NCBI GenBank assembly: GCA_018894105.1
Contig: CM032121.1
Span: 7,916,507 to 7,980,506, forward strand
Reading direction: 5' to 3'
DNA length: 64,000 nucleotides
Source of the DNA: Jacaranda mimosifolia
Taxonomy: Eukaryota; Streptophyta; Magnoliopsida; Lamiales; Bignoniaceae
Positions within the stretch are counted from its first letter, which is position 1. Each line of letters begins with the position of its first letter. The position numbers and the translations under genes were made by a program. Below are positions 48,627 through 61,669 of the stretch, piece by piece. Under the pieces are notes generated by a model. The model searched no databases. It was given only the letters and a program-made list of their open reading frames with translations, and was not told the origin of the DNA.

Positions 48627-50940
48627 CCGCTATCTATAATACACTAAAAAAAGCCCAAAATACCCTCCCAATTGATTTTCTATCCATCCCCCAATATCGA
48701 ATTCTCTCATTTTATGTCCCCCTATCCAATCTATATACACACATATATAAATAATTTAAAAATATCAATTTCACTCTACCAATCCAACAAAAAATTTATT
48801 GATGACATTTTATCCCTTCCCAAATCACAAACAAACAAATAATTTTCTCCTAATTTATTTGTTAAAATATTTTGATAAAATGCTCAAATTCATAAACAAA
48901 CAATCCCCTCCTCTTTTAGTATATTTTCTTCTTCTTCTTCTTCTTCTCCACGCCACCCAATCCCACCCAAAGTCCATCTAGTGCCTAGGCTCAAAAAATG
49001 AGACAACTCTAGAGTCATTAAAAAATATATAATATTAATAACAAAAATAAATAATAATTAAAAGTTGTTATTAATAATATATATATTAAATAATACGAAC
49101 TTTTGTTTTGTCATAATATGATTTAACATATATAATGATCAGAAGTAATATTTTAAATTGTCATTGTTAATAATAGTGACACACCTATATGGACAATCTA
49201 GTGACTTTCATTGTTGCTATAATTTGTGAAAAAAAATTCATTGTCGCAATTGTGACAGTATGAATTCTATTGTTGTCACTATTAAATTTGTAAAAATTAT
49301 TATGGTGATAGTAAAAAATCTTTTATCACTTAATATATATAATTAGTAATAATTTTTGTATTGTTATTGATTATTTTATAATTAAATTCTTTGTAGTGAG
49401 AATAACACCATATACTTATTTCTATATATATATATATATATATTTTTTTTTTTTTTGATATTGGAATCTTGTGATAACTTTTGGCCTAGCATATGGCGTT
49501 GCTATCAACTGATATATATACAGCTAATTAGATGAAATTGAAAACTTCATCAAATTAATTGGTCCAACGGTAACTCTCAAGTAGAAAAAAATGGCATCAA
49601 ATTGATGGGATTTCAATTTTTTCCACGGAAGTCTATCAGAAGTAGTAATCGGTTGACAGAAAATCAATGTCGCCGTTCTTAATTTTGTCAATTTTCCTTT
49701 TTGTCACATAATTAATCCATTGATTGCGTGATTACTTTTCAAAGAAGAATTATCACACATTACGTGGCTAATCCTATTATATGCGATCAGTTGGATTCTA
49801 CATTTTAATTAGAATTTAGAAGTACTAATATATGAGCTTCTGTTCGTAGTTAGTGAGTTTGATTTGATTAAGTGCTAATTAATTTGACGGAAGTATGATG
49901 GAAACAGAAAGAATTGTCATTTTTGTATTTTAATTATCTGTTTAGTTGGTGAATAAAATGAATATATGCATTGTTGTCTTTTTTTAAGAAGCTTAATAGT
50001 GATGCTGTTTCCATTTTTTTTCCCCCTTCTTATTTGTATACATGTATATTAGGATTCATTAGGTTAGAATCCCTAACCTCATAGTTTATATGTAAGATTT
50101 GTACCATTGAACTAAAGCCAATCGACTAAAATATGGTGCTACTTAGAGGGTGCTTGGTTCAGTACATTTAAAAGATTTTATATGTTTTCTCACAAGCACA
50201 ATTTTGATGAAATAAAACATAGAACCCAACTTATAATATGGTGCCAATAATATTTTAGTAATTAATATGATCAAATTAAAAAATATTTATTAAAATTTTG
50301 AAATAAATTAAGAATTTTTTACTTTTTAAAAAAGGACTTTTCTATTTCTAACATAACAAGGACAAAGGATACCATAAACCTCAACATTATTGATATAATC
50401 AAATTTTTTTATACAAGTAACTTTTTAATTAGATAATATAAATACACGCACACTTACATATATAGGCATGCATTTATTATTTTCTTTTATTTTTTGTATA
50501 TATGATTATTAGATTGTATTTAAGCAGGTGATAGTATACATGCGAATGTTCAGCTACGTACCATAAGATCAAGTAATATATACCATACATTGGACGTGAA
50601 AGTTATGCTGCTCATAAAGATATTTTCTTACAGTTGTAGTTTTAACATTGATTTTACATTTATTTGGGATGAAAGTATTGCCATGGTATGTAATACGATA
50701 TATGGAGAAGTTATTTTCAGCAATTTTTCGCTTCAAAAAGACAAAAATAGTATTTCTTATAAATTGATGTCAGATACTCATGAATACGATATATATATAT
50801 ATATACATGGATTTTTAATAAGAGGAATTAAAAATATAAGATACCATTTTAAAATTTTCTGTCGAATTAGAAATCGAAAGGAAATTATATTTATCATTCT
50901 TTATGTAAAAATGATATTGAACAAATTTTTGGAGTTTGGA
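48627..50940. repeat. Tandem segmental duplication, copy C (truncated)
   Basis: Third copy. It contains only the first 2.3 kb of the unit. It follows copies A and B (A: 1 to about 2640) and loses similarity near 50930-50940, well before the hAT remnant, Helitron or P450. It crosses the sites of the copy-A SINE and the copy-B Helitron without either insertion, so it serves as an empty-site outgroup for both. Either the duplication ended here or the rest of copy C was deleted or lies elsewhere. Confidence 0.85.
49010..49400. mobile_element. CACTA-like remnant (copy C)
   Basis: Third counterpart, ending ttctttgtagtgag, with the same internal repeats and no coding capacity. It continues without interruption into sequence that is split by a Helitron in copy B. 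Confidence 0.35.
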
Positions 50941-50961
50941 AAACACGATGAAATATTTTGA
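50590..50961 (+). other. Open stretch without recognised product
   Basis: A run of 123 codons free of stops near the end of copy C. It opens on TTG rather than ATG and matches no family I know. The equivalent sequences in copies A (about 2310-2640) and B (about 31090-31430) are interrupted by stops and indels. Low-complexity Ile/Tyr runs come from a TA microsatellite. It is probably not a gene, perhaps a very old repeat remnant. Confidence 0.2.
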
Positions 50962-53389
50962 TTGATATGCTTTATTTTCATATTGATAGGCATGCAAAGA
51001 GAAATCATACAAAAATTGAGTAGGTGTGATACATACCTAATCTTTTATTGGGGATAACAACATGCTTGGCTTGATTAGGTGTGATACATACTTAATCAAA
51101 CCTCTTTTAATGTTTGTTTCAATTGATAAAAGCCCTTGATAAATTCTAGGCTCTACATTATTTATTGTTGCTTTTGGAGAATGGATCAAGGGGGAGAATG
51201 CTTGATTAGGTGTGATAAGAAATACAAAGATCTAATAGGGTTTATTTTTTAACTTATTTTTAATTAAACCATGATCCTAAGAATGGGAAAAAATGAGGAA
51301 ATTGTGAAAAACTTATTAAAAAGTATAAAGGATCGATATAATAGTAAATTTATATATTATATTTTAATTTATTTATATATTAATCATACCAACCAAACAT
51401 AAAATTAAAATATTATATCCTAATGGGCTTAAAATGTATTCTTTACTTATATATCACTTATAATCACATCATTTCAAGCAAACGAGGATAATACAAGTGT
51501 GGGTTTTCCTATTCTTGTCTTTTTCTTTTCTTTTCTTATCTTTTATTTTCTGTTTCCACCACTCTGAGATTCAATATTAGTAAATTATCCCCCAAGATAT
51601 GAAATATTAGCAAAGAATCCCTTTTCTTAAATTTACAATTGATCAACAGTTAAAAATGAAGGTGAAATGATAATTTTAATATTTCTGGCAACTACAACTT
51701 GACAATTAATTATTAAAAATGAGGATGCTAAAATATTTATTTTGGTTATCTTTTGATACGTTGGCCATATTAACTCCCCTTAAAAGATATAAATATTAGG
51801 GTAATTTTTATCATTTCTTTTTTCTATGCTCTCCAACATCTTTTGCCTTTTCTTTTCTTCTACTCCAATATTTTTCTTCAAGGACATATATTGTTGCTCC
51901 ACTCCTCTCCTACTTTATTTCTCATTCCCTCTCCAATTCTTTTAGCCAAATATTCGAACTCCAAACAAATATGTTGTAATAATAGAAAAAAATACCATTT
52001 TATAAAAAATTAAATTTTTTATTATATGTTAAATATATACACATATATATACACTAAAATAGTAAAAATTTAAACGCACATCGAGTATACTCTCACCTTA
52101 ATATGTATATAAGGAGAGTTAGATTATATAATATTCTCATGTAGTGTATGATAAAATGACATTATATAATTTTATCAAATCCAAAATATGTCACCCATGA
52201 CAATTTTGTAATTAAGAATTTTGAACTTAACATTTATTATTCAATATGTTGAGAATATATATTATATTGTTGAAAATTCAAATTTGCATGTTATTTTGTC
52301 TCAAACTACAATTTCGTGGCCTAATTTTCACCCCTTTTTGACTGTAACAATAATACTTAGTATGATTTCATATATAGAAAAATAAAAACTATCAAAAACA
52401 ATATATATTAATATTGAATGCATAATTAAAGATATCTATAATTGCATGACAATATCAGATATGGTTTTACCTCCAAAATGTCTTTGAATTGCTCAAATTC
52501 TAAGTATTAGCAGTTTAGCATAATGTTATATAATCCTTTGCGACACGCAATAACAACAAGTTCTTAATTTCTATTTTAAAGAGCTTTAATTTGTACCACT
52601 TTCTTAGTAAGTAATAGAAAAACTTTAATCCATTCGGTTAAATAAAAACTTACAAAAATATGAAAGCGATGCCAATATGGAGATGGATTTCATTTATCTT
52701 TATTTATTTATCTCTAGATTTACATGTTGTTGTAATCAAATCTATTTTTGGCATTTGATAAATTAAAAAAATAAATTTTTTCGCATTCAATATAACAATT
52801 GAATATATCTCAAAAACGAAATTTTATTGAGCCAATAAAGTTTTATTCATGCGGACAATGTTGAGGTCCTAAAAATTTACAAAAAATGAGATCTTAAATT
52901 TAAGAACCACTAATGTAAACTTTTGTTGATTGTCTCATTTCATTTGATGCCGAAATAATTGTTTCATTACTTGTACATAATAATTAAATATTTTATTAAT
53001 ATTTATATCAAATTAATTGTTGATATCTTTAATAAAATAATAAAATCACAATCATATCGTGCTAAAAGAAAAACAAAAACAAGATGTTGGCAAATCCATT
53101 TTTGGTTAGGCGCCACTCGTACCAGCACAAAATTGGTGGAAGCTGACAACATTAATTGCTGGTGTAAGTCTCTGTCTTAACAAAATTTATTATTATTCTG
53201 AAAATCATTGTCCATTCAGAAAATTCAACTTGAGAAAACTTGAAAGACCAAAACCTTAGTCCCATATCACACTGCCAACAAGAGAATTCCAAATCAAAAT
53301 TGGCAGCTCTCTGTGGGGAATTCAAAAGCAAACTTTCTTCTTTTTTATTGTAAAATCTATTACTAGAAAAAAAGACATGGTAGGATGAT
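50962..53389. other. AT-rich spacer
   Basis: No supported gene. A short motif, gtgtgatacatac followed by taatc, recurs at 51027 and 51080. No element ends were found. Confidence 0.6.
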
Positions 53390-53520
53390 AATTGTGGCCC
53401 AATTGAAATCAGTTCTCTCTATTATGTAAGAGGTCTTGTGTTCGATCTGAAATAGGCGCATTGTGCACCTTATGTGCATTGTGTGTAGTTTATACTTTTA
53501 TTTATTTGATTTAAAAATAG
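53390..53520 (+). mobile_element. SINE relative
   Basis: Contains a B-box-like TCTTGTGTTCGATCTG and then gtgtgtagtttatactttta followed by tttatttgattt. This matches the body of the SINE at 1257-1522 read on its own strand. Target duplication and exact ends were not found, so it is an older, decayed copy. Confidence 0.55.
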
Positions 53521-54750
53521 AAAAATATTGATTAATTTGTTGAAAGGATAAAAAATTCATCTTTTATAATACTATTTCTCAAATAATAATAATAATATAT
53601 ATATAACTAATTAGTAGTTATTTTTTTGTTATTTATGAGTAAATCATCAATTATATTATCATTATGTCAGAAACTATAACTATTATTAGTAAACAAACAA
53701 TTACTGAGAAAATGAATGGAAATTTAAACTTAAGTGAAATTCACATTCAAATTCAAACTTAATTGATAAATGCTAAAGGTTGATGGATTGATTTGATTGA
53801 TAATTTTCTTGATTTTCGTCATTTTAGAGTTAATTGATATTTTTATAATAAATTCAATCATAAAACCAAAAGGACGAAAAAAAAAAAAAAAAAAGAAGTG
53901 AAAGTCGCATCAATCGTGATGTACCCTACCGTAACTTTGTTTGTGTGAATTATTTTCAGTAGATTCTTCAATACTTTTATTCTCTAGTTTTTAAGCATCC
54001 CAATATATAATCTTTAATAACATATTCACCATAAATAAATCCTTTAATGGAAAAATAGAAATAATTTGGTGATAGTACTAATACTATGTTTGGAACATGA
54101 ACTTTATAAAGAAAATGTTAAGAAAAATTCTTTGCATACTGTAAATAATTTAACTTTATGCTTTAGTTTTTACATATTTATGTTTTGCTTTTCTTTTTTC
54201 TTATTTATTTTTTAATCCAAACATAGTAGTTAGTGAAGTTTAAGAATAATAGCACCATATCATTACATGGTAATAGTTAGAGAGTATTTGGGTGAAATAT
54301 TTTATAATATGTTTAAGAGCTTATAAAATATTAAAAAGTATTTTGTAAATTTTTAAAAAATGAACTTATAAGATTCTATAATAAGATGTGAGGATTTTAT
54401 AAGTTCTTTTGAAAAAAAAGTAAGGAAATCTTGGCTTATTTTTAAAATATTAACAAACTCTTTTAATTTTAACTATTTTAATTATAGAATTGTCCTTACT
54501 AACGTATAAGTTTCAAAATTTTATTTTATCCAAACATTTCAACAACTTATTTTGAAAATATGATCTAACATTTTATAGACTTCAAAATCATTTTATCATA
54601 TATAGGAATTTATAAGATCTTTTAAATAAACTTAACCTCATATTTAGTCCATAATTTCAATTATTACCTAACGAATATCAAATTCCTTGCAAAAAGACAA
54701 AGTTCAACAATTTGTTGATATTATCCGACAAGAAGACAGAGCAAGCAAAC
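53521..54750. other. AT-rich spacer
   Basis: I see no gene, RNA gene or clear mobile-element end. An A-tract lies at 53878-53895. Confidence 0.5.
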
Positions 54751-54870
54751 ATTGAACGCCTACATATTGGTCGATCCTTCTTATCCATTCTGATTACTAT
54801 ACCCCACGAGACTTGAACTCCCAATTTATATGTCATATATAGTATGGAAACATTATCTAATCATAGTAAC
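54751..54870 (-). mobile_element. Possible SINE fragment
   Basis: On the minus strand GGGAGTTCAAGTCTCGTGG resembles a tRNA B box followed by a short unique body. No A-rich tail or target duplication was found. Confidence 0.3.
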
Positions 54871-55860
54871 TTTTTTAGTCATTATATTACAATATTAATT
54901 TGTAATTTAAAACAATAACTATCCCAAAACAAGCTTTAATAAAAAGTGGACAAACTACTTGAAAAATTCGAATCCATAACCTAACCCGTTTGGTTTCATT
55001 TACATACTTCATTTTCACATATTCTATTATATGAAGACAAAAATATATTACTTTTTACACCTTTTCACCCAACATTATTTACATTTTTATTTTCAAAATA
55101 TATTCTATAATAACTTATATATCTTATCTCAATAATCTATATATCTTCTATCTCTATTTTATTATCACTATCTCTCTCTACCTATAACTTACTAAACCCA
55201 ACATAATCATTACTTTTTTTAATAACCTATCTAAATAAAAACTCATTTTTAACTTATTTTCACTAATTACTTTTTCAAATTTTAAAAATGAATAGAAATG
55301 AAAAATGAAAATAAAAATAAAATCAAACGGGACCTAAAATTCTTAATTGAACTATTTTAGTTTTATTATGTGTTTAGGAAGAGGACAAAACTTTGCCCTA
55401 GTGTGTGCATATATAACCTATATATATATATATATATAGATATACCTACAGCAATCTTTTGTCACGAAGCTAGAATCATAGCACTCAAGTCCCAATCATC
55501 CATATTTTTGGTTGCCACTGTATTTCTAAAGTTTTATGGCCCCCAAACATTTAATATATAAAAATCATTATCAAGGATCAAATCTAGATTTTTGGGTTTC
55601 GACTTTTAAGACTTAAAAGTCATGAAAGTTATCGTCAAGGATCCAATCTAGAAAAAAAAAAAAACATATAAAGGAGGCATTTCACTAAAACTCATTTTAA
55701 CTTTTGAATTTTAATTATATTGAAATTTTATTGGTGTTTGGTTGTTAAATCTCATAAATTTCGAAAACTTTAAAAATAATTTTTTTTGATTGAAGAAAAT
55801 TAATTATCAGTAATTTCAAGAAACACAAGAAAAGTTGCTTGCCCCAGGTTCTAACAAAAA
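54871..55860. other. AT-rich spacer
   Basis: No supported gene. A (TA)n tract lies at 55419-55438, and a short duplicated phrase (aaggatcaaatctagattt, aaggatccaatctagaaa) at 55573 and 55637. Confidence 0.5.
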
Positions 55861-56181
55861 TTCATCGAAAAATGGGGTTTGCAATGCCCAAACTCTGTAC
55901 TTAACACCCTAGTTACAAAATTTTGCGATGGAATTCGTGGCATCTGACATTTGTGAGATTTTGCAATGAGATTGAATTCATCGAAAAATGGGGTTTGCAA
56001 TGCCCAAACTCTATCATTAACACCCTAGTTACAAAATTTTGCGATGGAATTCATGGCATCTGACATTCATCGAAAAATGGCGATTGCAACGCCCAAACTC
56101 TATACTTAACACCCTAGTTACAAAATTTTGTGATGAAATTCGTGGCATCTGACATTTGTGAGATTTTGCAATGAGATTGTG
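55861..56181. repeat. Three-unit tandem repeat, 116-bp unit
   Basis: Units start with ttcatcgaaaaatgg at 55861, 55977 and 56066. Units 1 and 3 are about 116 bp; unit 2 is 89 bp because it lacks the tttgtgagattttgcaatga segment. All share aacaccctagttacaaaatt. It leads into sequence with repeated TTTGCAACG / CGTTGCAAA motifs. Confidence 0.9.
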
Positions 56182-57300
56182 ATGGTTGTTATTATCAATA
56201 ATATTTGTGATGGCTCTGCCAAAATTCCGACATTATTTTGTAGGTAATTTCATTGCTAATATGACATATGGCTGATAGAATTTCCTTAGTTTGCAACAGA
56301 TTTTACAACAACTACTATTTTGCAATGAAATATTTTTGTTGCCTTTAGTGCCCCTCCAATACTGAGGTTTGCAACGGCCGCGAGTTGCGGGCCTGGTAAG
56401 TAGGCTAGATTTGGCCTCCTAGGCCTCTGCGCGAGGCTAGCAAATTGTTGGCTCTCCTTTGTTGCTGCTGGCAGCTTCGCCCGCTGCCTGCGGCTATTTT
56501 TCTTTTTATAATTAAAAGAGATTTTGTTAAAAGAACTCCAAATGAGTACAAACAAAGGGGGGACCCTTGATCACAAAACAAAATGCCTCAACAAGAAAAT
56601 CATGAAAAGCAACAGGACCATTCCAACAAGACGCACGAGCCCATTTGGCTATTGCACTGGCTCAGCCTAATTAGCAACTTTAGGAATCTTCCTCAGTCTC
56701 CACCTTGGCCGGCGGCTTTGAACTTTAAAGAAAAAGTTAAAAATGAAAAGGCTAGCAATGGCAAAAATAGACGTGGCTGATGCAAAAACAGGACTATTAG
56801 GGCTCATTTTTTCAATAATTTTTTAAGATTTACAATGAAGAATTCCGTTGCAAAGCTGTTTCATTTTATTTTTTAATTTTTTGTGGCATTTGATGAAAAA
56901 AAATTATTGTAAACTTTTCTATATAAGTTTTTGATGGCTTTCTACACAACAAAGGTTTTTAAATTATTTATTTATTTATTTTGTTAGCAACAGAAGGATT
57001 TCGTTGCAAATGTTTTGTACCTAATATTTTTTTTAAAAGGACATATTTGCAAAGGAAGAATTCCATCGCAAATACTATACGTCTTTCATTTATTTTTCAA
57101 TTTTGCATGCAATAAATTATTTAACATAATGTATTTTAATTTTCATTTTTTGTGCTGTCGTAGATGCTGCAAACTGTGTTTGACTCTTTCACTTTGCGAT
57201 TGAAACTCCATTCCAAATTCCATCCAATATGCAACGGATAGCTATATATAATTTTTATTTCAAGTTTAAAATTTCTTTGCAACATTTTGTGATATCTGTA
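56182..57300. mobile_element. Possible CACTA-like subterminal region
   Basis: Repeated TTGCAACGG, TTCCGTTGCAAA, TTTCGTTGCAAA and TCCATCGCAAA motifs in both orientations recall the subterminal repeats of CACTA (En/Spm) elements. A GC-rich patch (56370-56500) interrupts it. No CACTA terminus, target duplication or transposase was identified. Confidence 0.35.
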
Positions 57301-58035
57301 ATTTAAATAATATTAATTAGAAATGTAAATAATCATTGTCAAATATGAATATAGAAATTATGTATCTAATACGTTTATCCAATCAAGACTTCTATTAATG
57401 CTGTTTAAATCCCATTAGCCATATAATAGCCATTTCCAACTAGATTAGGTTTGAACTAATAAAATTAAAAAAGGTTAATTGTGAGCTAGATGCGTCAAAT
57501 TGCAAAAGTTGTCTGCCAAGTACAATTTAGCATAAAATAAGCTTCCCCAGCATTTATTGCTCCTGTTCCAACATTTATGCATCATATTTAAAGCAAAAAT
57601 AAAATAAAATAAACCAAAAAATAGTTGTCTTACCCAGGCAAAAATTAGGCGGCAACATTTGGACTCTTTCTGCAAAGATGAAAACAACTGTGTTCTTCAC
57701 GAGTTTGCTACCCCTTCTCAAAATCAGAACTGGTTCTTGATCAAGTCATGGTAACTAGCAAGGGAGAATCTACATATATTCACTCCAATCCTTATTCAAG
57801 AACAGATTCCTTATATCAATAGTTTGTGTTGGACATCTTCTCCATCATTTTAGCATATCAACATGTAAGTTATGGAATAAGTAAATGCTCTTAACACTGC
57901 CAACAAGTGGGGTCTCCAAATGAAGGAAAAACATCCTAATGTTTCAACTACATTCTGAAAATATTTCTACACTACTGTGTGCAATAAAGTCTTTGTTTGG
58001 TAATTTATTGTGGCTATTGTGGCTATATGATATTT
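57301..58035. other. Spacer upstream of the Ulp1-type pseudogene
   Basis: I see no feature here that can be named. Confidence 0.4.
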
Positions 58036-58287
58036 AATGTAGGTCAAGCACACCAAATGGACGGCTTTCGGATGGAAGTCAGTTGGGTACTAGCATTCAA
58101 AGCAAAAATCCTGCATTGACACCAGCATCAAATATCCCAACAAAGGTTACAAATCCGTATAATAGGAGGCCCCCTAAATCATGCATGAAGACAGGGAAGC
58201 TGTCACAAGTTCAGCAAGGTATTAAGTTCCATGACACTGAAAACTCCTCATACATTGGAGGCGATGTACCAGATTATCTCGTAAAGG
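58036..58287 (+). pseudogene. Putative exon of unknown function
   Basis: An open segment between a possible ag (about 58042) and a gt donor after DVPDYLVK (58288). It encodes NPYNRRPPKSCMKTGKLSQV followed by IKFHDTENSSYIGGDVPDY. I do not recognise the family. It lies 650 bp upstream of, and in the same orientation as, the Ulp1-type pseudogene, and may be its N-terminal exon or a captured piece of another gene. Confidence 0.35.
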
Positions 58288-58941
58288 TAGTCTTTACATA
58301 TTAACCATTCCATAATTTTTTGGTTACATATTAGTTCTACATTTATATATATATATATATATATATGCATTTTCACACAACTTAGAAGTGTGCACGAGCC
58401 AATTATAACTCCCTTGACGGCGTGCTTGGTTTTGAAGAGGTATCAATGCTACATATAAACTCCTTGCTCTCTAAATTTCTGTATTATGCTGCTCTAGAAA
58501 CCCTTGCCAAAAAACCCAATATAAAGAGGTTTCTAAAATAAAGAATCATCGAGTGGCTCATACAAATTTGAGACAAGGCACAAAATGTTATGTCCAATTA
58601 CTAAAATCCTATAGGGTGATGCGGTGGAGCTCAAAAAACCTTGAGCTGGAGCTCAAAACACTATGTCCCAAAAACTTTTAAGCAACAAATACGACACTAT
58701 TTTGTAATAATATCTTAGTATTTACCATGAATAGATGCTTTCTGTTTTATGTGGTTAAGGGTTTAAATCTTTAACATGTATTACTTCTTTTTATAATATT
58801 CTAATCAATCTACACTTCTATTTAATTGCATTAGTAAAGTTGTTATTAGTGCCATAGATTTACCTCTAACTATTGAAGTTAATCATATACCATATGGTTT
58901 ACTCTATTTGCGGGTTACCTCACTGTGAAAAAACAACTTTT

Positions 58942-61669
58942 AGGTTAGGAAGTTAGATCACCGCACTTCCTTACATAAACTTTGTGATGTCAATATCACA
59001 CTAAGTGAGCCACAAAGGCAAGCGATTGAGGATATTTGTTTCGGGGCCATGACTAATATGCCTTTTGATAGTCTTGAAAAGACACTCCTGAAGTGGATCA
59101 TTGAAAGATATGATCCAAATATTCGTGTCTTAAACATCTATGAGACTTTTCTAAAGATTGATGATGATGATCTCAACCACTGCCTTGGCATTCCCAAATC
59201 ATGTCTCACAGTATACTTGGACACAACAAGCAACTTTGGAACGGAATATTTTGGGCATCTATTTAAAATTGTTGAAGGGAGGTTCGACATCAGATCATTA
59301 GCATATAAGCTAAAAATTTGTGATGATTGCAGTGATGAGTTTAAAGCCATGTATATGGCATTGTTGTTTTGGGATAGTGCTGTTTCCTCATACTCATCAA
59401 ATGTACCAACATACTTTTTAAACACGATTGTCAATTTAATGCAGTAATCTAATTTGAATTGGCTTATTTTGTCCGTCAAAATATTGATAATGGAGTTAGG
59501 CAATGGAAAAAATTCTCTTAAACATATGTTGGCAATTGTGTCCTCTTCATCCAAGTAATGCATATCAAAATATACCACATATTATTTACATGTTTTTGGA
59601 TCATCTAAGTTTAATTCCAAATGCGTCTGTAGGTATTTTTCTATGCTCAAGTTCGGCTAAAGGGCTCGACGCACTTCATCAAGACTGATATTGAGATCCC
59701 ATACCTGAATTACCTTACGAAGAAAAGGCTTGGCATGCTTAAATATGACATTTAGTGTAAAGGAGGTTATTAGAATGCCATGGTAAATGGACATCTATTT
59801 ATGTTTTTTATTACATGCATTATTTGTGATAATTCATGTTAAATTAATCAACATGCACTAATGGTTATTACAGGCATGCAGTGTGGAATCTACTATATTG
59901 GACATGACGGCAAAAGAGATGAAAAAGTTGAAAAGGTTTAAATGCAGCGGTGACATAAATCTCAATGTAGGGGCTACTAGAATTGGAGATGTTGGAATAT
60001 CCTATTTAAAAAATACCTTGGAAAAAAATGAGCAATCAAATTCAAGGACTATTGAACAAGTCATTGAAAGTCATATAGCATCAATGAATGCTCACCTTGC
60101 ATCTTTTGAGAGTCAAATAGTTCAAATGGGGACTACACTGAGTGACTTAGTTCATAAGTGTCATAAAATTTCTTTGACAATCACATCATTCTCGCAAACT
60201 ACCATCCCATAGACAATTAGGAATCATATTCTACAATTTGTCATTCCATCCACACCATCCACATAATTTAAGGTTGGTTCATCCAACACATCATATTCGG
60301 TTGATAGAAATGTTGGTGATGTTGGACAAAACCACGATCAGACCCCTCAATTCAAACCGGTGAAAAAAACTCAATCCAAAAGAGTTATTTTCTAATGAGC
60401 AACAAAGAATTGGAGACAATCCAGAGACTGCAATTGATCTAACTGATATAAGTGAATGGGAGCAAGATGATAAGTTGCCAACCAAGGAAGGCCCATTCAA
60501 CCCTACTGTAGATGAAGAAGAAATCATCATGTACCTATTTGATGAGAAGCAGCCCATGAGGTAGCGACTATAATTTCACAATCTTACATTATTTGTAAAT
60601 CTGTGCATGTTGAATCAATGTCCACGTAAATTCTATTTACATAAACACTTTGTCTGTACGTAATTGTAGGGAACATGTCGTTGATTTGCAAGGATAGGGC
60701 TTGACTCGAAGCAATATCATGTCTTTGAAGCGTACAATATACATTAATGAAAGCGTAATGATGTTGTCTCCACATTACAAGTTCATTTGTGTATGTAAAA
60801 TAATATAAAACTTAGCGAATGTGCCTCTATATTTAATGAAGGTTATACATTGTGTAGCTTATATGTGCACACTTATGGAACGTGATAAATCAGCTGATCC
60901 TATTCATTAGTATATGCCTGCAATGTTTTCAGTGAGTTAGATCGCTTTATTCATTTTTGTTTCGGTTCATGATAATTATTTTATTATGATGACATTAAAA
61001 TGCAATTATTTACCTACATACATGGATCAATTATTTTTTCCAACACGAATGTTTGGCAGGAGATCAATTCAATAAAAACTTTATCATAAATACCTTTTTT
61101 GTTGGATTTGATGCATTTAGTAATAACATTGAAAGCTGTCAGCAAATCTTCATTCCACTCAATGATCTTTACCAGCATTGGCTCCTATATGTTGTTGACT
61201 TGAAGGAGGAAACATTGTCAATTTATGATACATTTCCAGATGAAGCAATGAATGGGCATAGGAAAGGAATTATCAAAAAATTGGTAACTAACGTGATTTG
61301 CTTGTCTCCTTTCAACTCAATCTTTGTTGCAGTGATTATCACATGCAATTGCATATGATATAGCTTGACCGTCTAGAAGGTCTGCCTCATTTATGGGATC
61401 CAAGATACAAAGTTAAGGAGATAACACGTATAATTAATCATGTTGTGCTGTCATGGGTTCCAAGACAGAAAAATTTGTAAGAAATCCTTATTTTCTTTGG
61501 TCAATTGAATCAATTGAATCACTATAAGCTTTATTCTTCATAATTAATTTTTATATAATTGTCTCCTAGGTATGACTGTGGGTTATATGTTTGTATGGTA
61601 ACATTTTTCGATATTGATACGGTTAAGATGATGGATGACGTTTGCAATACATTATGTAAAGAGCTATAG
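58942..61669 (+). pseudogene. Ulp1-type (C48) cysteine protease, transposon-derived, decayed
   Basis: A multi-exon gene remnant. The first part (58942-59444, after a cttttag acceptor) encodes SLHKLCDVNITLSEPQRQAI and PFDSLEKTLLKWIIERYDPN, the plant N-terminal region usual in transposon Ulp1 genes. An in-frame TAA at 59445 breaks it; similarity resumes in shifted frames (YFVRQNIDNGVRQWKK). A coiled-coil segment follows (59883-60212). The C48 domain is at 60660-61669: LTRSNIMSLK, then the histidine in YQHWLLYVVD (61176), the aspartate in SIYDTFPDE (61227) and the cysteine in YDCGLYVC (61577). All three core catalytic residues survive, but stops (59519, 60695) and frameshifts abolish the protein. 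Ulp1 proteases cleave SUMO; plant Mutator-like elements of the Kaonashi type carry such genes. Confidence 0.8.

Noticed and set aside
50590..50961. 123-codon plus-strand open stretch as a possible gene
   Set aside because: No ATG start, no recognised family, low-complexity Ile/Tyr run from a TA microsatellite, and the two duplicate copies are interrupted.
53071..53170. Short peptide with QIHFWLGATRTST resembling a villin/gelsolin repeat
   Set aside because: Only about six residues agree with the family; surrounding frames give no support.
59138..59578. 146-codon minus-strand frame opposite the Ulp1 gene
   Set aside because: Antisense shadow of the plus-strand frame that has family similarity and splice sites.
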